Positions 22,231 to 33,895 of a DNA stretch of 64,000 nucleotides are shown piece after piece. This stretch comes from Dendrocalamus latiflorus (taxonomy: Eukaryota > Streptophyta > Magnoliopsida > Poales > Poaceae): positions 15,865,430 through 15,929,429 of the forward strand of contig CM029660.1 of the NCBI GenBank assembly GCA_017311315.1, written 5' to 3'. The notes under the pieces were generated by a model, which worked only from the letters and a program-made list of their open reading frames with translations, had not been told where the DNA came from and did not search any database. Position numbers and translations under genes: made by a program. Numbering within the stretch: the first letter of the stretch is position 1; every line of letters starts with the position of its first letter.

Positions 22231-22492
22231 GGCCTTGTTTATATTAGTTTTTAAAAACTGTTTTTTTATAGTAAATAGCTTTTCTACAGTAAATAACTTT
22301 TAAATGGAGTATCTTTTTAAAACGAGGTATACTTGTCGATTAAAGCACACACTGTAGTGACTTCGTTTATTTCTGCTAAAGTCACACACGAGTTTCTATC
22401 TCTTACAACTCTTTATAAGCTATTACTATTCATAAACTAAAACCAAAAGATATCAGCAAAAGTCAATATGAACAGGCCCTAATTAGAGTGGC
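22231..22492. mobile_element. MITE, about 260 bp
   Basis: Ends GGCCTTGTTTATATT and (inverted) GGCCTGTTCATATTG, with no coding capacity. It shares its interior layout (TATAGTAA, ACTTCGTTTAT, CACACGAGTTTCT) with the MITEs at 23035, 23512, 33675, 45609, 46130 and 48853. Confidence 0.6.
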
Positions 22493-23034
22493 TTATTAAA
22501 GTGGTTTCTATAAACCGTTTGTAGAAATCACTGTAGAAACTGTTTTAAATAGAATAATTTTTTAACGTGCCATTTACTCTCTTAATCTCTCACGCAATTA
22601 GTAAAAATCGAGAGCTAAAAACCGTGTAACTTTGGACAGGACTTAAAATGCACTAACAATGCAATCTAATGGAGGGGAAGTCCTCGAGCTATTTAAGAAA
22701 GCTCTATTTTTCTCTCACACAGAATCATGTGCGTACGAGCTGATTAGTTAATTAAATCAATCGAATCAATAGGCAGGTTGGTCCCAGGGGTGTGATGGGC
22801 GATGGAAATCCCTGGCAATGGAAGGGGAGCTCAGGAGAGGATCTCTGCGTCTGATTGCCACGGGCAATAGTTAATGTCTGTAAAGCGTGTCTATCAGGAG
22901 ATAACTACTGTAGCATCAGGACAAAGCTGATGTTGACGTAGGCAACAAAATCGTGCGTCAAAGTGTAACTTGAGTCGCACGCATGAGTTGCATGCTGACC
23001 GGCCAGGCCAGCTCACCAACCTCATGTCTCTACT
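22493..23034. other. intergenic, no gene seen
   Basis: Mixed AT-rich sequence with a TATTTAAG motif at about 22690 and moderately GC-rich sequence to 23020. There is no supported ORF or RNA. Confidence 0.4.
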
Positions 23035-23250
23035 TTTTAGTTTGTAAAAGTTGATTTTTAATTTTTCTATAATAACTATTTTTTAGATGAAGTGTTTTTT
23101 AAGTTAGAGTTTATAAGTTAATTCTAGTACACATTGTAGCGACTTTATTTATATCGGTCAAAACTGCATGTGAGCTTATGTTGTTCGGTGCTCTCTTATA
23201 AACAACTCAAAAGCTTGCCATAAATCAAAGCCAAAAAGAATAAGCCCTTT
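23035..23250. mobile_element. MITE copy, same family
   Basis: Family interior landmarks are present in order: TTTCTATAATAACTA, CACATTGTAGCGACTTTATT, and CATAAATCAAAGCC near the right end. Confidence 0.5.
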
Positions 23251-23511
23251 GTATTGACCGCGGTGGATGGTTTTTGACTAAAAATAAATAGCAGTGGTTT
23301 TTAGAAAGATAGCGTGAGTAGTGAGTAAAGTGAGGGAGAGATGCGTACACGAGACGGGAGCGAGAGTAGTGGGGTACATGATGAGCCCGTAATCCCCAAT
23401 CTTATCTTCGGAGTGAGACGGGAGCGAGAAGAATGAGAAAGACGCTTCGAAAAACCAAATATTCATATTGGTTTTTGGCTTCTATAAGCATAAGCTAGAA
23501 ACAAAAACGAT

Positions 23512-23755
23512 GGGCATGTTTTTTCAGCTTTTAAAAGCTGTTTTTCGGCTTTTCTATAGTAACTTGTTTTTAAACGGAATATCTTTTTAAGATGGGGTCT
23601 ACTAATTAATTGTAATACATATTGTACTGACTTCATTTATATCAACAAAAACCGCACGTGAGTTTCTGTTACTCTGTAATCTCTCGCACAAATAGTCTAA
23701 AAACCACAAGCCGCAACTGAAAGCTATAAGCTTCAATCTAAAAGAACAGACCCGA
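23512..23755. mobile_element. MITE copy, same family
   Basis: Starts GGGCATGTTTTTTCAGC and ends AAAAGAACAGACCC. The ends are imperfect inverted repeats, and the interior landmarks match the other copies. Confidence 0.6.
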
Positions 23756-23879
23756 TATATGGCATGGCAATTTCACTGGCGACTGAAAAATTCTTAGTTT
23801 TCAGTCACTTTTTTTGACCTTTAGATCTTGATACTCCCTATGTGTTACTTCTGTTTTTAGCTGTATTTTTGTTGTTAAC

Positions 23880-24250
23880 GGGCCACAAGTTTGAATAACC
23901 ACTAAGCTGGTTTGCACTTTAGCGAGGTTCTGACTGGGTTGCAAGTTTGAATGTTTAACCAGTTAAGATGGTTTGTGCTTTAGATCCTGCTTATTTTGGT
24001 TTGAGCTTCTGAATTATTTTTCACTATTCATAAATTTCATTTTTTCTGATTTTTTGGCTTTTTTAAACTTTTTTGCCGGTTCTTTTTTTCCCGTATTCGT
24101 TTGCATTGTCCGTGATGGGCTAACCTGTTTTTTATTTTTAATGTTTTTAAATTTAGTTATACCAAATAAGCCACCATCAGCTACAATATAATTTCAGCCA
24201 GTTACAGTGTAATTTTAGCCATAAGTCAGCTTATTTTAGTTTAACCGAGT
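23880..24250. repeat. T-rich repeat related to 373-600
   Basis: Contains GAGCTTCTGAATTATT, a GGCTTTTTTAAACTTTTT run and TACAGTGTAATTTTAGCC, and resembles 373-600. The 72-aa frame inside is a low-complexity phenylalanine/leucine reading with no gene features. Confidence 0.45.
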
Positions 24251-24874
24251 GGCACCTTAGTCAGCTTCTGGCTCTATTTTTTCTTATTTTTTGTGCTTAT
24301 GGCAAAAGGTTGAACGCCAATGACACTAGCTAACCAATGAGCATAGGCTGCAAGGGAAAATAAAAAAGTACATCATAAGAAAGATGCTCTACTTGGGCTG
24401 TAAAAAAGCTTGACTTGATTCACAATGAGCAAGTTAAAAAATTTTCTGGGCCCTGACATGAACCTCAGCCCCACACGTCAGAACTATCTTCCCCAATGAG
24501 TCATTCTCATTCTCTAAAGTTTTCCTTCATTGCCTGGTTTCCAAGTTCTTTCTTCTTCCTTTGGCACACCTGAGAAAGATGTCTCAGAATGTGAACTGTG
24601 GCAGATTAAAATGTAACTTATGAGCATACGGATGTTACTATTTTCAGTTATCTATTCAATCTAATTGCTATATAAGCTTGGTACAAATTCAGAATATCAA
24701 TAATAAACCAAATCAGAAACACAAAGGATTGTAAACTCATGAATATGTCTTCTCAACCTAATACTTCGATTGCTTATCTTTTACTACACCTCGTACTAAA
24801 CAATGTTTCCTGGTATAACTCTATAGCATTGCAAAGAAAATTTATGAAGTCTTTAGAGTGACATGAGTTAGTCT
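24251..24874. other. intergenic, no gene seen
   Basis: AT-rich sequence up to the CACTA-2 terminus; no ORF, RNA or clear repeat was recognised. Confidence 0.4.
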
Positions 24875-25079
24875 CACTACTACAAAAGACGCTATACTGG
24901 ACGGCTACATCACAGACGGTTCATACGGAACCGTTTGTGATTAAACTGTCACAGACGGTTTATACTGGCAACCGTCTATGAAACTGTCACAGACGGTTCT
25001 TAATATGAACCGTCTGTGGTAAACCTGACAGATCGTTGTCGTATGAACTACAGAAGCTAAACTGAGACGAGAGTCAAAT

Positions 25080-25619
25080 TCAAGGCAATTTTATTACAAA
25101 AGTGCAAAAAAGGGATTCCCAGATTTGAATCTTTTGGGCTTCATATGCTTCTTCGTCGACTTCTGGAGTTGGAGGATCAGCCGATGTGTTCTCGAATGCC
25201 GTCAAGATTGTCCTTACCCTCTCCACTTCCCCCTCAAGCCTGGACAAATCATTAGCATGTTCCATAATCTCAAATAGGATGCCATGATAAGTTTACTCAG
25301 AATCGGCCGATTCTGCTTGATCAGCAAGGTTATCCACGTGTGTCTGCACTGCCACATGATCTTCCTCCGTTTTGCGCACATTGTAGAGAAGAACGAGGCT
25401 GAGGGCGGTTTCCCTATCCTGAGCGGCAACGAGACACCTTCGTCAACGGCGGATGATGAGGTCCAGCTGACGGATGGAAGCGAGTCGAGGAAGGAGAGCA
25501 GGGCGTGAGCGGAGGAGCTGCTCCAGACGTAAATTGTTGGCCGCCTGTGTAAGGTTGCGTCCGAAAAACTCATGATGGATAGATGAGAGGAAGGAGATCA
25601 AAAGAATTTTAGATGTCAT
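25080..25619 (-). pseudogene. CACTA-2 copy of the accessory protein gene
   Basis: From an ATG at 25619 the frame runs 180 codons to the stop at 25080. It aligns from end to end with the 184-aa protein of CACTA-1: HHEFFGRNLTQAANNL, then LEQLLRSRPALLPRL, then ILTAFENTSADPPTPEV. Two in-frame stops interrupt it, at 25443-25445 (TGA) and 25293-25295 (TAA). There is no frameshift, and the length difference is a multiple of three. Loss of function therefore looks recent relative to divergence from CACTA-1. A TATA-like box lies at 25691-25700. Confidence 0.75.
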
Positions 25620-25910
25620 TATTTAGAAATGTGGTGATGAAGAAAATGAGGAGAGGACGTACAGTGTGTAGAAGAGCAGGATTAGGGCGCGCATATTTAA
25701 GCATTAACACAGACGGTTCGTATTCCAAACCGTCTCTGATATTAATATCACAGACGGTTCGTATTTCAAACCGTCTCTGATCTATCACAGACGGTTCGTA
25801 TTCCAAACCGTCTCTGATCTATCACAGACGGTTGGTATTACAAACCGTTTGTGATATTATGGCCATCACTGACGTTTCATGTTAATAACTGTCTGTGATG
25901 ATTACATGTC

Positions 25911-28297
25911 ACCGATAATTGGCGTATACCCAGGATTTCAATCTCACCCGTCCATTCTCTCCACATCGAATGGCAGGCAGCAGTTCCTCCCACGGCTTGG
26001 CCCTTATTAATAACCCCATCTACCTTTCCACCGGTACTAGTCACGCGTGAGTTCATCCAGTAGCTAGCTTCCTGCATGCATCTCCCCTCCGCTGTGAGCT
26101 AGCTAGCGCCTCCGTCGCGGCACGGCGGGACGCTGGACAACACACTCTTGCCGTATGTGTCGTAAGTGTGTCTTGTTCACCGTCACCGTCGTGCCATGAA
26201 GGGTTCGTTAGCTTGTTATCCTGTAATAGATTTGAATGTGTTGTTGTGCTTGCCTCTGTATTTGCTTGTTCCTCCACAACGCCGACTACTGCCGTGAGTT
26301 AGCGCCTCTGTTGTGGCACGGCGAGAAGCTAGACAACACACTTTTGCCGTAAGTGTCATAAGGGTGTCTTGTTTAGCTTCAATGTCGTGCCACGAAGGGC
26401 TAGTTAGTTGTAATATATCTGAATGTGTTGTTGTGCTTGCGTCTGTATTTGCTTGTTTTCAAAGACCATGGGACATTATTTAATTTCTTGAGGCTAGCCA
26501 AAATAATTGAAAAAATTATCAACAACACATTGCGTATAGAGTGATCTATCACAGACGGTTTGTGGTATAAACCATCTATGAAGGTCTATCGCAGACGGTT
26601 CTATATACGAACCGTATGTGATAAACACAATCCAAGACAGTTAGTATTACGAACCGTCTGTGATATTATGGACATCACAGACGGTTTGTGTATATAACCG
26701 TCTGTGATAATCAAATGTTACCAATAATTGGCGTATACCCAGGATTCGATCTCACCCGTCCATTCTCTCCACATCGAATGGCAGGCAGCAGTTCCTCCCA
26801 CGGCTCGGCCCTTATTAATAACTCCCCATTTACCTTTCTAGCGGTACTAGTCACGCGTGAGTTCATCCTCTAGATAACTTCCTTTATGCATCTCCCCTCC
26901 GCTATGAGCTAGCGCCTCCGTCGCGGCACGGCGGGTGGCTGGACAACACACTCTTGCCGTAAGTGTCACAAGTGTGTCTTGTTCAGCCGCAACGTCGTGC
27001 CGTGAAGGGTTCGTTAGCTTGTTATCCTGTAATAGATCTGAATGTGTTGTTGTGCTTGCCTCTGTATTTTCTTGTTCCTTCACAACGCCGACTACTGCCG
27101 TGAGCTAGCGCCTCCGTTGTGGCACGGCGGCATACTAGGCAACACACTCTTGCCATAAGTGTCGTAAGTGTGTCTTGTTTAGTGTGACCGTCGTGCCACG
27201 AATGGTTTGTTAGCTGTAATAGATCTGAATGTGTTGTTGTGCTTGCGTCTCTATTTGCTTGTTTTCCAAGGCCATGGGTACATTATTTAATTTCTTGAGG
27301 CTAGACAAAAAGGGGAAAAATTTAAGTTATCGAGTGAACTATCACAGATGGTTTGTGGTATGAACCGTCTGTGAAGGGCTATCACAGACGGTTCTATATA
27401 GGAACCGTCTGTGATACGCACCAATCACAGGCGGTTGGTATTACGAACCGTTTGTGATATTATGGACATCATAGACGGTTCGTGTTAATAACCGTCTGTG
27501 ATAATCAAATGTTACCAATAATTGGCGTATACCTAGGATTTCGATCTCACCCGTCCATTCTCTCCACATCGAATGGCAGGTAGCAGTTCCTCCCACGGGT
27601 CGGCCCTTATTAATAACTCCCCATCTACCTTTCCAGCGGTACTAGTCACGCGTGAGTTCATCCTCTAGATAGCTTCCTTTATGCATCTCCCCTCCGCTAT
27701 GAGCTAGCGCCTCCGTCGTGGCACGGCGGGTGGCTGGACAACACACTCTTGCTGTAAGTGTCATAGGTGTGTCGTGTTCAGCCGCAACGTCGTGCCATGA
27801 AGGGTTCGTTAGCTTGTTATCCTGTAATACATCTGAATGTGTTGTTGTGCTTGCCTCTGTATTTGTTTGTTCTTTCACAACGCCGACTACTGCCGTGAGC
27901 TAGTGCCTCCGTTGTGGCACGGCGGCATACTAGGCAACACACTCTTGCCATAAGTGTCGTAAGTGTGTCTTGTTTAGTGTGACCGTCGTGCCACGAATGG
28001 TTTGTTAGCTGTAATAGATCTGAATGTGTTGTTGTGCTTGCGTCTCTATTTGCTTGTTTTCGAAGGCCATGGGTACATTATTTAATTTCTTAAGGCTAGA
28101 CAAAAAGAAAAAAAATTTAAGTTATCGAGTGAACTATCACAGACGGTTTGTGGTATGAACCGTCTGTGAAGGGCTATCACAGACGGTTCTATATAGGAAC
28201 CGTCTGTGATACGCACCAATCACAGGCGGTTGGTATTACGAACCGTCTGTGATATTATGGACATCGCAGACGATTCGTGTTAATAACCGTCTGTGAT
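25911..28297. repeat. tandem triplication, unit about 800 bp, within CACTA-2
   Basis: Three head-to-tail units start at about 25911, 26716 and 27511, each at ATAATTGGCGTATACC. Each runs through CTCACCCGTCCATTCTCTCC to a block of CACAGACGGTT repeats. Within a unit a smaller segment (GGCACGGCGG...CAACACACT...GTGTCTTGTT) occurs twice, about 195-205 bp apart. Units 2 and 3 are closer to each other than to unit 1. There is no convincing gene, and the minus-strand frames repeat with the unit. Confidence 0.9.
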
Positions 28298-28510
28298 AAT
28301 GTAGGACTATCACATACGGTTATTAATACGAACCGTCTGTGATACACATAAATCACAGACGGCTGCTATTACAAACCGTCTGTGATATTGTGGACATCAT
28401 AGATGGTTCGTATTAATAACCGTCTGTGATAATTCACAGATGGTTATTAACACGAACCGTCTGTGATATGGTTTCGGAGACCGTTTGTGGTTGGAACCGT
28501 CTGTGATATT
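28130..28510. repeat. CACAGACGG repeat cluster upstream of TNP2
   Basis: A dense run of direct and inverted CACTA motifs immediately precedes the transposase gene, spanning the end of unit 3 and beyond. Confidence 0.8.
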
Positions 28511-28779
28511 CCGCACTATTAATTACTGGGCGTACTTGCTCGTATCGACCCAAATCTGTCTTCATTCATTCATTGCGCTGCATCGGTGGAGCAAGGCGGC
28601 CGGCTTTAAGGAGTTCGGGGTGAAAACATATCGCCGTCTTCTTAGTGATCTGATAAGAGGTTAGTACTCAATTACTTTTAATAACTTATATGCATGCATG
28701 TTTTTGTAATTGAAGGCCGGAGATGATAGCTAGGTTTAATAATCATTTTTGACACCCATTTGTTACTTGTGTAGCGTAG

Positions 28780-31720
28780 ATGGACCGAAGCTGGATGTAC
28801 ATTGAGAACCGTGTGAGTGAAGAGTACATTAATGGTGTGTCTGCTTTTACAAGAGCGGCCGAGCTGGATATGTTGAAGAAGGGGATGAAATATATGTATT
28901 GTCCATGCATTGATTGTGATAATCTCAAGATGTTTAGCAACTCAGCACAGATCGAAACTCACTTGATTCGAAGGGGTTTCAGAAAAGGGTACAAATGTTA
29001 GACCAGTCACAGTGAAGAGAAGAGTACGCAAGAAGGTAGTTATGACACAGTCGAGGGAGACAACGATATGCCAGCTGTTGTGACTGTTCTTTTGATCATG
29101 AGGATAGGTCGCAGGATGACAATCTGGATCAGATGTTACGTGATGCAGAAGGGAACTATAGTGAGAGAGAGTTTGGTAAATTCGAGGGCTTGATGGAGGA
29201 CTCGGAGAAACCTTTGTTCCCGGTCTGCAAACCGCAATACACGAGGTTGTCATCAGTTCTAGAACTGCTAAAATTGAAAGCAAGCAATGGTTGGTCCGAC
29301 AAGAGTTTCACGGCATTGTTAGGTCTCCTAGCGGACATGCTTCCAAATGGAAATGTGTTGCCGAGAACCACCTACCAAGCCAAGAAGATTCTTTGTCCAT
29401 TAGGAATGGAAGTAGAAAGAATACATGCATGTCCGAATGATTGTATCCTGTACCGTAAAGAGTATGCTAGCTTACACGTTTGTCCGATGTGCAAAGCATC
29501 CCGATACAAGCGTAAAAATGACTCTGGTGATGGGAAGGGCATCGAGGTGAAGCAAGAACCTCCTGCTAAGGTGTTGTGGTATCTTCCAGTAATCCCCCGT
29601 TTGAAGCGTTTATTTGCAAACCGCAAGGATGCAAGATTGATGCGTTGGCACTGGGAGCAGCGTAAGAAAGACGGAATAATAAGACATGTTGCTAATTCTG
29701 CCCAATGGAGGAACATCGATAAGATGTTTGTAGATTTTGGTGTGGAACCGAGAAATATAAGGTTTGGGTTGAGTACAGATGGAATGAATCCTTTTGGTAA
29801 CATGAGCAGCCGACATAGCACCTGGCCCGTGACTCTGTGCATGTACAACCTTCCTCCTTGGCTGTCTATGAAGCAGAAGTATATTTTGATGTCACTACTT
29901 ATTCAAGGGCCAAAGCAACCTGGCAACGATATTGATGTGTTCCTAGCACCATTGGTGGAAGATCTTGCAATATTGTGGAACGAAGGGGTACATGTATGGG
30001 ATGCGGACAAACGAGAGAACTTCACTCTACGCACCATGTTGTTCTGCACCATTAATGATTTTCCTGCCCTTGGTAACCTGTCAGGGTTGAGTACAAAAGG
30101 AGCCAAAGCGCGTCCACATTGCTTAGATTATACCGAGAGTATATGATTGAACAACTCGCGCAAAACTGTGTACATGCGTCACCGTAGGTTCCTTCCAAAG
30201 TATCACCCATACCGCAAGATGAAGAAACAATTTGACGGAAAAAAAGAGGATGACTCAGTACCAAGACCTTTTAGCGGGAAAGAGGTGTATGATATGGTCA
30301 AGGGTATAAACGTTGTGCTTGGAAAGGGACGTGAATTGAGGAAAAACATGTGGAAAAAGAGGTCAATATTTTGGGACTTGCCTTATTGGGAGCACTTAGA
30401 AGTTCGCAATTGCATCGATGTCATGCACGTAGAGAAGAATGTATGTGACAGTCTGATTGGTCTCTTACTGAACATTCCTAATAAAACAAAAGATGGTGTT
30501 AACGCAAGGCGTGACTTGGTCGCTATGAACATCAGAACCGAGTTAGCACCGATAGAGACCGATAAAGGCCGGACGTACTTTCCCCCCAGCTTGCTACACT
30601 CTGTCTAAGTCCGAGAGAACTGAACTGTGCCAGTCCTTACATGGTGTGAAAGTTCCATCCGGTCACTCCACCAGCATGAAGAAACTTGTTTCCATGGAAC
30701 ATTTGAAATTAATTGGCATGAAGTCTCACGACTGTCATGTGCTAATGACACAAATGCTACCTGTTTCAATTAGAAGTATTTTGCCGAACAAGGTTCGAGT
30801 GACAATCATAAGGCTATGTTATTTCTTCAACGCAATTGCTCAGAAGGTCATTAATCCCGATAGACTAGATGCTCTGCAAACCGAGGTGGTGACAACTCTA
30901 TGTCATCTAGAGATGTATTTTCCTCCATCATTTTTGATATCATGGTCTATCTCATTGTCCACCTTGTGAAAGAGATAAAAATATGCGGCCCCATGTTTCT
31001 ACGTCATATGTACCCTTTCGAGAGGTACATGGGAATTCTGAAGTCCTATGTACGCAATCGATCTCGACCGTAGGGTAGCATCATCGAAGGGTATACAACA
31101 GAAGAGGTCATTGAATTTTGCATCGGCTACATGGATCAGGTCGAGCCGATAGGTGTACCTCTATCTCGTCACGAGGGGAGGCTAGATGGTATCGGGACTA
31201 TCAGAAGGAAAGTAAAAACTCCAGATCAAAATACGTATGCTCAAGCCCATTTTATGGTTTTACAACACATGACTGAAGTGACCCCATATATTGAAGAGCA
31301 CAAGGACATGCTACATCAAGAGAATGCAGGCCAGTCAAAAGTTTAGATCACGAGACAACACAACCATCAGTTCAACGAATGGTTGAAGGCTCAATTGACT
31401 AGGAAGTCGTCAAGTGAAACACTACAATGGTTGGCAAAAGGGCCAAAATTTACAATTGTGACATGGCAAGGATACAGCATTAATGGCTACACATTTTATA
31501 CAACAGATCAGGATAGAAAGAGCACAGTGCAGAACTCAGGTGTCCGCATAGATGCCTATGATGCGCACGTCAGTACCGCTGGCCCAAGCTCGTTCTACGG
31601 GCTTGTAGAGAAGATTTGGGAGCTTGACTATGTAATTTTCAAGATTCCTCTATTTCGGTGCCGTTGGGCCCAACTCCCACGGGGTGTAAAGGTCGACACG
31701 TACGGCGTCAAAGACGAGAA
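28780..31720 (+). pseudogene. TNP2-type CACTA transposase, broken
   Basis: In intact elements this nuclear protein cuts and joins the CACTA termini. The first exon-like piece (28780-29001) is the transposase-associated domain: DRSWMYIENRVSEEYINGV, then CPCIDCDNL and IETHLIRRGF. It ends in a TAG (28999-29001) where relatives have tryptophan. 29133-30146 is the TNP2 core, with CPNDCILYRKEY, CPMCKASRYK, FGLSTDGMNPFGNMSSRHS and DFPALGNLSG. It is cut by a stop at 30144-30146. 30147-30608 continues it (RRFLPKYHPYR, NCIDVMHVEKNVCDSL). 30646-31346 and 31383-31720 carry the downstream DUF4218- and DUF4216-like domains (LAKGPKF, GYSINGYTFYT, QNSGV, IWELDYVIFKIPLF). Several stops and frame changes make it non-functional. 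Confidence 0.88.
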
Positions 31721-33395
31721 TACGTACCACGAGTGTGAAGTTCTGCGCTAAGTACATGGGGTACGCGTCGGTTGGTGTTGGTGTCATGCATGGTGCCCTC
31801 CTGCACAAAGCCCTCGAGTGCCTCCGCCCTCTCCACCACCCATGACACCATCTTCGTGGCCCAACTTGTCCAGCTACCAGCCCTTGTATTGTGCCTGCGA
31901 AGCGTACAACTGTAATTAGGAGACATTGTAACAGACCTGAGAAAAAATATAGGGACATATGTTGTGTGCAACTCACATGTGGGCCGAGTCATGCACCCGA
32001 CGCCCGACAGGGACAGGAACAAACTAGCGGAGGCCAAATTGGCGCATCACCCTGTGCACCACGTAGTCCTTGACGAATGCACCAAAGACAAGCTTCTTCT
32101 GTGTGAGCCAGTATGCCTGGTCAAGCAAGCACAGCGACGAGACCCCAGCGGGGCGCGGTCCCCCATCTCCTGACCAGAGTATGGCTCCTAGCACACGTCA
32201 TCAGCGGTGAGGTGGTCGAGGTGCTCAATGAAGTTGTCATACACACGAGTGACCTGCAGGTGTGTAAACTGTGCCTACGAGCCAAAATAGTGTTTACAAA
32301 GGATGACCCATAATATACGTATAGTAAAGATTTGGGAGAGTACGTACCCTCTACGGCACCAAAGGGACCGTGCAGTAGGCCGGTCCATGGCGCCCCCATG
32401 GTACATGTCCGCGCAGTACAGACCGCTGTTGAGCAGCATCAACCGTCCAAGGGGGAAGCGCTCGAACAACCACAGCTGCAGCAGGAGGGGGCAGCCTGTG
32501 AGGACAAGGGTTGTCCTCGTCCTACGGCAAGCGTCGCACATGTCGTGGTACGTCGTGGCAAATACGCCTGATCCCTAGCTATAGTGCACCTCATCCCTGT
32601 CGGTGATGGCCCTCACATACGTCACGAGGCGGGCATCGATGGAGTCACCATGGTCGTTTGTAAATAGTACCTAACCAAATAGCCACAGCAAGTATGCCTG
32701 TGCACAAACGAAAAATAGTAAGCTCGTCATATGTCAAGAATAGTGCATCGCTAAACAGGAAAACAAAATAGCATACGTACCCAGAATTGCGAAAGCCACC
32801 GAATGGGCGGGCCATGCTTATGTTGCGCTGTGAAGACGTGGTACGCAGCCATGGCCTCGGCCGAAAGAATCTCGTCAAACTTGCTTAGCAGGTTGTCGTA
32901 CCAGTTGGTAGGCGCATTCGCCACGGAGATAGCCTCTCCTGCGATAGGCAGGCCGAGCAGCATCGCGACATCGTCGATGTGTAGATCCCTACTCTCTTTC
33001 CCTCCCTCTCCTCCTCTCTTCCCCTCCATCTCCTCCCCTCTTCCTCTTCTCTTCCTCTCTCTTCCCTCCTCTCCTCTCTTCTTCTCCTTTTCTTTTCCCT
33101 CTCCTCTCTTCTCCTTTTTTGCTCCTCTCCTCCACTCCTCTCTTTTATCTTCTCCCCTTGCTCTTTCTCAGCCGAAATGTGAAACGAGCGCAGGTGCTCG
33201 GCTGGCCGCACACTTGAGAGGTTATACCCCCTAGTCGCCCAACCGTTGGGTGATTGGGGGCTTGTCGCCTAATGGTTGGACGACCAGCCCAAGTCATCCA
33301 ACCGTGAGCGACATATGGTCAAAACTATTAAAAAAATAAAAGCAGGTATAATACTGTAATTCAAAATTAAAATTTGATTATTTAAAAAATCGCTA
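31721..33395 (-). mobile_element. MULE fragment carrying a plant-mobile-domain gene
   Basis: The right end (33240-33395, inverted) matches the end sequence of the MULEs at 19880 and 57029: an AT-rich tip, then GTCGCCCAACCGTTGGGTG repeats, then a CT-rich leader (32990-33165; GA-rich on the minus strand). The coding remnant runs leftward from it. The left terminal repeat is absent. Confidence 0.65.
31730..32990 (-). pseudogene. plant mobile domain (PP7-long-form-like) protein, broken
   Basis: Reading leftward from about 32990, pieces in shifting frames match the plant mobile domain: DLHIDDVAMLLGLPIAGEAI, then YDNLLSKFDEIL, then AAYHVFTAQHKHGPPIRWLS. After further breaks come CDACRRT, then LVLTGCPLLLQLWLFERFPL, and a further degenerate segment to about 31730. 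In plants this domain occurs in MAIN/MAIL-type proteins and, very commonly, in MULE-borne genes. Frameshifts and introns cannot be separated by eye, but in-frame stops suggest it is dead. Its N-terminus is missing; the leader joins directly to DLHIDDV. Confidence 0.7.
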
Positions 33396-33674
33396 CACTA
33401 GTGTAGGCAAACTAGGGAAGTGATCAGTTGTACTGTGCAAACTAAATAACAGATCGGGTTATAACAAAACAACCCAATAGCCGCACAAACCAGTTCATAC
33501 GAGAAAGATAGCTCACAAATCTCAAAACAGATAGGGTGTGCTGAGAATCGACTGAAAGATTAGAAATTTTCAGGTAAGCAGCAGTAAAATCGATATGAAT
33601 ATAACCTAAATGCACCACACATCTCATCACTATAGCACTAGATCCGCTGAGCTCATATATCCCAAGGACCTAAT
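33396..33674. other. intergenic, no gene seen
   Basis: AT-rich sequence with no recognised feature. Confidence 0.4.
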
Positions 33675-33895
33675 AATGGATGGGTTCTTTTGGACTGACG
33701 ACTTATGACTTATAGCTTAAATATTTGAATTCTGACTGTTCGCGAGAGACAGTACATAGAGAAAAATAGTCGTATACGATTTTGGTTGATACAGCTGAAT
33801 TCAGTACACTTTTTACTATAATTTTTCTATTTACCCTATTTTAAAAAAATACTCTATTTAAAAGCTAGTTACTATATACAGTAAGCCTAAAAGAC
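33675..33895. mobile_element. MITE copy
   Basis: Left end GGGTTCTTTTGGACTG, right end inverse GGGTCTTTTAGGCTTAC. The interior has the family landmarks in the opposite orientation to 23512: CGAGAGACAGTAC, GATTTTGGTTGATACAGCTG and AAAGCTAGTTACTAT. Confidence 0.65.

Larger units (their letters stand above)
24875..31720 (+). mobile_element. CACTA-2, autonomous-type but decayed, right end lost
   Basis: Starts CACTACTACAAAAGACG with CACAGACGGTT subterminal repeats at once behind it. It holds a pseudogene of the accessory protein (minus, near the left end), a three-copy tandem block carrying more subterminal repeats, and a plus-strand TNP2-type transposase pseudogene. No inverse terminus is found downstream. 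The transposase reading ends abruptly in its C-terminal domain at about 31715, where a minus-strand plant-mobile-domain sequence begins. The right end was therefore lost or replaced. Confidence 0.85.

Noticed and set aside
27338..28510. Regularly spaced short repeats that look like a CRISPR array
   Set aside because: The repeats are palindromic CACAGACGG motifs of a CACTA transposon in a plant genome, with irregular spacing and no cas genes.
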